In this document: one piece after another, positions 58,326 through 64,000 of the stretch | Position numbering within the stretch: the first letter of the stretch is position 1 | Layout: every line of letters begins with the position of its first letter | Assembly: GCF_000143415.4 (NCBI RefSeq) | Contig: NW_003314268.1 | Span: 1,410,672-1,474,671, forward strand | Origin: Selaginella moellendorffii | Lineage: Eukaryota; Streptophyta; Lycopodiopsida; Selaginellales; Selaginellaceae | Direction of reading: 5' to 3' | DNA: 64,000 bases | Position numbers and translations under genes: made by a program | The notes under the pieces: model-generated | Seen by the model: only the letters and a program-made list of their open reading frames with translations | Database searches by the model: none | Told to the model about the DNA's origin: nothing

Positions 58326-58333
58326 TTTCCCGC
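58326..58333 (+). promoter_or_regulatory. E2F site upstream of ETG1 copy 2
   Basis: TTTCCCGC, at nearly the same distance from the start codon as in copy 1 (25 against 19 bases). The surrounding AAGAAATTTCCCGCCATAAT is shared by both copies. Confidence 0.7.
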
Positions 58334-58464
58334 CATAATGAATATACTCTGTATTGAGTAGAATGTACCAAAAGACTTTTAGGTGCCACGTCATTCTAAA
58401 GACATTCACTGTTTTGTAGGTCATATTGCTAACATCATAACATTAATTTATAACGAAATATTTT

Positions 58465-60030
58465 CTATTCAGTCAACTGGAGAGTAGTGTAAGCACTTTC
58501 GTGGAGCCTGGGAGTGATCCGGGCTTTGAGAGTGTGTGCCATGAAGTTTACAATACCCATAGCTTCACCCATGGGCTGATCTTTCGGACTGCCAGGAAAC
58601 TCCCACTCGAATCCATGAAGAAGATTGGAAAGAACAAGCTGGACGTTCCTAAGACCCAGAGCAAGCCCTGGGCAAGACCGCTTTCCAGATCCGAATGGAA
58701 GTAGCTCAAAGTCATGGCCGTTGACACCGATGTTGCTGCCAATGAATCTCTGAGGTTGGAACTCCAGAGGATCACTCCAGACTTGAGGGTCTCTTCCAAT
58801 TGCGTAGACGTTCACAAGCAGCGTTGTGTTCTTGGGGATGTCATAGCCGGCAACTTTCTGGGCCTCAATGGATGCGTGTGGTACGAGCAAAGCAATGGGA
58901 GGGTGGAGACGAAAGCTTTCCTTGATGATGGCATTCAAAACCTCGAGCTTGGATATGTCTCCCTCTTCGACCATGCGTGTGTGTCCAACAACGCTCTCGA
59001 TCTCTTGCTGGGCTTTGACCATCCAATCTGGATGATGAAGAAGTTCCGCTAGAGCCCATTCGGTCACTGTGGATGATGTTTCAGATCCACCAAGCAATAG
59101 ATCCTATCAAGATCACAAAAGAATCAAGCAAGTTCCACGGACGGAGAAAACCAAACTTACCATGAGCAGAGCTCTGAGATTGACCACATCGTTTCCAATG
59201 TGATTCCTTGTGATCTCCACGAAATCGGGAACCTCGCCTGGGCGTTGCTCGTCCAAAACCTTTAGCAAGAAGCCATTCATCTTATCCCCGGCCATCTTTG
59301 CACGGCGGGGGACCAAGTCGAGCCAGCTCAAGTAGGGGAAATAGTCAGTGATCGAGAATGCTGCTACCACCTCGAGGATCTCATCAATCATCGCTATGAA
59401 ATTCGAGGCCTCCTTCGCAATAGCGGGATCGCCCGAGGCCTTGGATCCAAAGTACGTCTTCTTCATCAGAATGCGAGTCATGACGTTGAAGCTGAGCGCC
59501 CTCAAATGTGATCTCACTCCCACAACTTGGCCAGCCTTGGAAGCTCTCAAGAACTCGCGACTGAGCTCCCACAGCTCGTCCCGGATGATGTGCGTGTTCA
59601 TGCTCACCCTCTTAGCCGTGAAGAGCTCCGTGGCGCAGAGCTTCCTCAGCTTCTTCCAGTAGTCTCCATATGGCGCGAAAGATATGCCCTTGCAATTCAC
59701 GACAATGGAGGCCACATTGTTTCGAGGCCTATACGCGAATTCCGTGTCGTGGTTCTTGAGAAACTCCTTGGCCATTGCTGGACTGGCGACCACGAACACA
59801 GGGACGGATCCCAGGCGTAAGTGGAAGAGCGGGCCAAATTTTTTGGAGAGCTGCTGGAGTGAGATGTGTGGGAGCCTGCCCAGGAGATGGAAGTGGCCGA
59901 TGAGGGGCAATCCTCTTGGGCCTGGCGGAAGATTGAAAGATTTGCTGGAGAGCCATTGCTTGAGAATGAAAGCTGTGATGAGGAAGAGCGCGACTGCCCA
60001 AAGCATTGCTACTTTCTGCCCCTCGATCAT
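58465..60030 (-). CDS. Cytochrome P450 (A-type, clan 71), copy 2
   Basis: Two exons (59161-60030; 58465-59103), 502 residues, with the same signatures as copy 1: LPPGPRGLPLIGH, LGGSETSS, ESFRLHPP, FQPQRF and FGSGKRSCPG. It differs from copy 1 by scattered substitutions, several near residues 110-120 and 230-245, regions that can touch the substrate in this class. With both copies intact, they may differ in substrate or expression; this is inference. Confidence 0.92.
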
Positions 60031-60415
60031 TGAAGCCCCTCTTTTTGTATTCTTCGTTAACTTCCTTTCCGATGGTGAACGACAATGTATCGTATTTAAA
60101 AAATCAGAAGCTTTGACTCTTTAAACCATATCCCAGATTTTCAGCCTTGAGACTTGTAAATTGCGCGTCGCCGCTAGATCAGATGAGCCACGAACACACC
60201 TTGAAGAAGGTGCAGGAGCTCAAAGCCAAATAGTCAGCAAACCCTTTGAGGAATTTCCAGCCTTTGTCCCCACTGCTGTGAAGAGATATGTGGAAGCTGC
60301 GATGGACAAGGATGACTCTTGGACAGTCCAATATAATGTCATAGCTATATATACATGATCGAGAGACACTGCCTCTAGCCTACACCTGGATCAATGAAGT
60401 GGCACTACTGCCATG

Positions 60416-62130
60416 TCATAGAGAGCCAACAGCCTTTCTCTTTCGCTTGCTTCCAGCGTCGCCTTCGTCCTCCGGAATCACCAGTGGCGAGAAGTCTTCG
60501 AGCTCGGCAGTCTTTTGCATGGCGAGCGCGACGACGCATTGTGGAAATGCCGAAGCTCTGGTCGCAAGGGCCATCTTCAACCTGGGAAAGAACTCACGGA
60601 AGAAATGCGAGTACCTTGTAAAGCATTGTGAGCTTTGGGAACTGGGATTTATGTGCACGCTCACGTGAAAGTTGGGGATTCCTACAGGAGGACCTTTGCT
60701 GGCTGATGGACCTTGACAACCGTGAGCTCGTGCGTTGCAAATAGTCTAGTCACATCCACTCAGAGATTGCCCAAGCCAGACCTGCCATTGCTTACAGAGC
60801 GTTAGAGAGAACCAGAAAGTCTTGCAGTTAGCAAACTCGAACCAAATCCATCGTAAGTTGAGGTACCCCGGCCGAGTTCGTCAATAATTATTAGATTTTA
60901 ATATCACCGAGGTTTCGAGCATCTCTGCCATAAACGTTGAAACACCACGCAGCTGCAGGAAAAGTTTTTATTCCTAGAACTTGAAGACGTAGTCGAGTTA
61001 CCTGGCAGTCTCCTGCTCCAACCCGGGCAAAGATACAACTTCGTGTGCTGAATTCAGCACGATCGCAGGGCAGTAAGCAGCCGACTTGAGCCATCAAGAT
61101 ATTCACACCAATCTAAATAAAATAAACTTGTATCAGAGTAAGAAGCAATAAACACTAAGCTTCACCTGACGCATATATGTTGATTTGCCTCCCATGTTTG
61201 GGCCAATGATGATTTGAAACCAGCTCTTGCCTCGAATCTGCATTGTAAAAGAACATAGACATCGAAGAGGTCTAAGAACAAATACCAGGCGACAATCATT
61301 TGGGATGAAGTTCACCTCATCTTGAGCTTCTAAGCAGGGATGCCTGCTTCCCTCCAAGATAATATCATCCTCATTCTAGTAAAATGAATGAAACTTCTTA
61401 GTATAGGTTTTTAGCAAGCTTGCAGCAAGTACCTGTCCAGTGATAATAGGCCTTACAGGACTGCCTACAGCCAGATCCACAAAGCTTAACAAGACATCCA
61501 GTTCCGCCAGTAGGTTTGCCACACCATTAAAAATCTGCAGTAAGTCAAAACGTATAAAATCAACAACGCAGAAGAATCGACGAGCATACCTCAACATATA
61601 GCTCTGTGAAACCTGAAGCAGCCTCTTAGCAAGATCCCTTTGAGTATTGGTGTAATTTTCTGTCAGGTTCCCATACCTTTCGCTAAGCCTTCGAAGCTTG
61701 GAAGTCGTTGAACTTTATGCCATCCTTTCGAGTTTCCAAGGTGATGTATTGCACTGCAAGTTCCATGTGACCTTTAGGCTCCTCCTTCGTGATCCTGAAT
61801 ACGTGCCCGTCGTTTTGTCCAGCTTCAATGACTTATTAGCAGAAAGATCCAAATCGTTCACAGATCTCTTCCTCCACGGCATTACGGTCAGCTTTGATGA
61901 TTTTTAAGCTGCTGTCATATGGTGCCGAAATGATGTACTTGCCATTCTTGATTTGATCCAGGTCGATCGCTTTAAATCAGTGCGTCATATCTTTCGAGAT
62001 GTTCAGCAAGCGTCCACTCTCTCCTGAACGACATACCAATCCTCAATGGCGGATGTGCCTTCAATAACGTTCAAGAGCATCTTTGATGATGGAGAGACAA
62101 TCACTTACCTGTATACCAATGATCAGAGCA
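60416..62130 (-). pseudogene. MSH2 mismatch-repair gene relic
   Basis: Minus-strand remains of MSH2 in order from high to low coordinates: DLDQIKNGKYIISAPYDSS (about 61970), DLDLSANKSLKLDK (61830), FRITKEEPK and ETRKDGIKF in other frames, NLTENYTNTQRDLAKRLL (61630), ANLLAELDVLLSFVDLAVGSP (61480), [20 protein letters not shown] (61330), the Walker A block [13 protein letters not shown] (61190), ARVGAGDCQ (61030), [14 protein letters not shown] (60940), and the Walker B block IIIDELGRGTSTYDGFG in a shifted frame (60870). FATHELT (60720), KLTMLYK, VEDGPCDQSFGI and AELEDFSPLVI (60480) follow. Frameshifts, stops and missing pieces (including the stretch between ILK and SLIIIDE) rule out function. 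The N-terminal third is not found. MSH2 would bind mismatches with MSH3, MSH6 or MSH7. Confidence 0.9.
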
Positions 62131-63564
62131 CTTACAGTAAGCAAGGTGTTCAGAAACTATGAACCTGATAAATCAATTTAGAATTGTTTCTTTGTCAAAT
62201 TCTAATTAAGCTTGGACACCCTGAGGCCCGGACCCAGTCAATGCATGCTCGTCACGTTCACCATACATTCACTGCCCTGACCACGACCAAAATGAGGAGA
62301 TAAACTGGATTACTGGATCAGCCAACTACGAGCAGGCACGGATGTTGTGTCATTGTCTCATGCTCAACAAGAAACTCCTACACCTCATCCAATGCCCCTA
62401 GGTTCAAAGCAATCGTCTTCGTGAAGATAAAGATGTAAACACAAGCTGAAATATGCCATTACCTCTTGACCAGATTTCTGGTTCTTCAGAAGGGAAGGAA
62501 ATTCTTATCATTACAAACCTCCCTTAGAGCTCTTTCTTTAACTGATTTCTAGAATAGCTTCTTTGCTTGTTTATTTGTTGCAACAAAAACAATGATATTC
62601 TCTCTTGACTTTAAAGTGAATTTTATTTTTAATAGTTGCCTTTTTCGCCCAAAAATTACAAACAAATTTCAATTACACTAGATTGAAAGTAAATTGTTTT
62701 GAAATTCCACTTTATTAAAGTCCATGTATTTGAACACTTCATAGTGACATTGGACCAGTTTTTTCTTGGTCAAAGTACAAGTGATTTGCATGGCTCAATC
62801 TTTCTTCCTCTTTTTCGCTTGCTTGTAGAGTGAAGGCTGTAGGATCCAATCTTCATAAACAGGCTACTATTATCATGTAAGCATCATAGCCAGCCTTGAG
62901 CTTACTTGCAAGTTTGGATCTTCCAATCTCAACTTGGGCTACTTTTTCATGTTCGTGCTGCCTTTCCAAAGCATTTTTCATCACTACTGCACTATGGCAT
63001 GCATGGAGGGTTGTCATGAATGTGACTTCGGGTATCGAAAGATACTTGTTAGCCAGTCCTTACAGACACTTTTTTTTTATTGCCACGACAGCAGGAAGTC
63101 GGTATTGCTAGACTTATTATTAGTTCCCACTTGAGCTAGTTGAGAAACTGGTCAATGAGCATGCACTTAGATTGGATAAATATAAGGTAGGAACCCTATG
63201 TGTTTCTTGCTAAATATACTCGGCCTGATTTGAGAAACTTGTGTCATTGGCTTGCACTTGCTAATATCAAGAACCCCCGCAATATTGAGATTGATCCCTC
63301 AATATTTGCTAAATGATAGTTTACCGTGTCTGCCAAACACATTTCAATTTGGTCTCAAATGCTATTTATGGAAAGTGTCTAGATTTGGTCATTTAGCATG
63401 TCTATAGAATGTAGAGATTTGCCTAAACACAATGGTGTTCGTCCCATGTCCAAATTCACATTCTAGCACCATTCCATATTTAGTAAGTTTTGAGCTTGTT
63501 ATAAAGACTAACTCCTGATACTAAGGGAGGCTTGGGGTGAAAGCCCAAAGCGTGTGTTCTTCAC

Positions 63565-63580
63565 GGGGGGGGGGGGGGGG
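63565..63580 (+). repeat. G homopolymer
   Basis: A run of about 16 G, followed after CATGT by GGGGGG. It could fold into a G-quadruplex; it may also be a place where sequencing length is unreliable. Confidence 0.8.
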
Positions 63581-63765
63581 CATGTGGGGGGTTCCAAATG
63601 TATAGTAAGGATAGTGAGTAGGTTGGGCATGGCCAACTAACCTAAGGCATAATTTAGCTCTTGCTTGTGTGCTTGTCCTTATTCTGCATCCGACTTGGGT
63701 CTAAACCCAAGTTCCATTCCATACTAGCAGTACCTATGTCCTGCGTTTAGGCCACTAATATGCCA

Positions 63766-63800
63766 AAATAGAGCCAAATAGACTCCATTTGGCTCTATTT
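63766..63800. repeat. Perfect 14-bp inverted repeat (hairpin)
   Basis: AAATAGAGCCAAAT and ATTTGGCTCTATTT are exact complements separated by a 7-base loop. No T run follows as in a bacterial terminator. It may be a fragment of a foldback element. Confidence 0.75.
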
Positions 63801-64000
63801 AGCATGTTGGTCCTGGCAATAAGATGCTGGTTGCTCTAGGATTGTTCCAAGTTGCTTTGGGCTCTTGTCCTTTTGCTCCTTGGGTTGTATGCTTGAGAGT
63901 TGCTCTGTGGTTCAATTCCATCATTCTTTGGCCCTATGCTTGGGAGTTTGGCATCGTTCCTTCGTTCAGTGGCCCAAAGCCCTAAACCTCGGGTTCCACA

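Larger units (their letters stand above)
53405..60592. repeat. Segmental duplication, copy 2
   Basis: Direct repeat of 43450-50571, offset by about 9960-10000 bases. It carries the better preserved GDSL and ETG1 genes. To the right it continues into the rest of the MSH2 relic, so copy 2 probably sits in the ancestral context and copy 1 is derived, or copy 1 lost its right flank. Confidence 0.85.
62131..64000. other. 3' flank without recognised genes
   Basis: I see no supported gene, only short frames. The part from 62500 on is moderately AT-rich. It contains a G homopolymer and a perfect hairpin, listed separately, and an inverted repeat CAATATTGAG / CTCAATATT near 63280-63306. The N-terminal part of MSH2 may have been here but cannot be seen. 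Confidence 0.5.

Noticed and set aside
60161-60358. Plus-strand frame with KPFEEFPAFVP, present in both duplication copies
   Set aside because: It is short, changes several residues between copies and matches no family I know; it lies just past the end of the MSH2 relic. Not enough to call a gene.
61698-61907. Plus-strand frame (ELYAILSSFQG) across the MSH2 relic
   Set aside because: The minus strand of the same bases gives clear MSH2 blocks (DLDLSANKSLKLDK, ETRKDGIKF), so the plus frame is a shadow.

Overview
The window looks like nuclear DNA of a land plant, most likely a lycophyte of the Selaginella type. This is an inference from gene content, not a database match: several very long, intron-poor PLS-type PPR genes, very short introns (about 50-90 bases) in the spliced genes, and plant-only families (AUX/IAA, NPH3, reticulon-like B, CLE, CYSTM, inositol transporter). 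Exon structures were read by eye from splice signals, conserved reading phase and family homology.

Left part (1-12776): a tandem array. The repeated unit holds a decayed chromodomain Ty3/gypsy element, the last exon of a MOCS3/CNX5-like gene (rhodanese domain), a tiny three-exon CYSTM gene on the minus strand, and the 5' part of a PPR gene. Units A and B end with a PPR gene cut at the same codon and fused to a broken LTR; only the last unit carries the full PPR gene (10051-12776). Next comes a seven-exon inositol transporter with a GC-AG intron (13035-15059).

Middle part (17016-42789): mostly single-copy genes: NPH3/BTB (+), AUX/IAA (-), reticulon-like (-), a DYW-type PPR editing factor (-), a secreted precursor with three CLE-like peptide motifs (+), a WAV3-type RING/vWA ubiquitin ligase (-), a DDX41-type DEAD-box helicase (-), a second long PPR gene (-), and the GINS subunit PSF1 (-). 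The CLE-like gene, the CYSTM genes, PSF1 and the MCM-binding protein below are spread over short exons, so no single long reading frame shows them.

Right part (43450-62130): a segmental duplication of about 7.1 kb, in direct orientation with a spacer of about 2.8 kb. Each copy holds, on the minus strand, an unassigned coding-like stretch, a GDSL esterase, ETG1/MCM-binding protein, a cytochrome P450 and the 3' end of an MSH2 relic. In copy 1 the GDSL gene is broken and ETG1 has a damaged splice acceptor; copy 2 looks intact. P450 is intact in both. Beyond copy 2 the MSH2 relic continues with many frameshifts. E2F-type sites lie upstream of both ETG1 copies and of PSF1, as expected for S-phase genes. 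The last 1.9 kb shows no gene.
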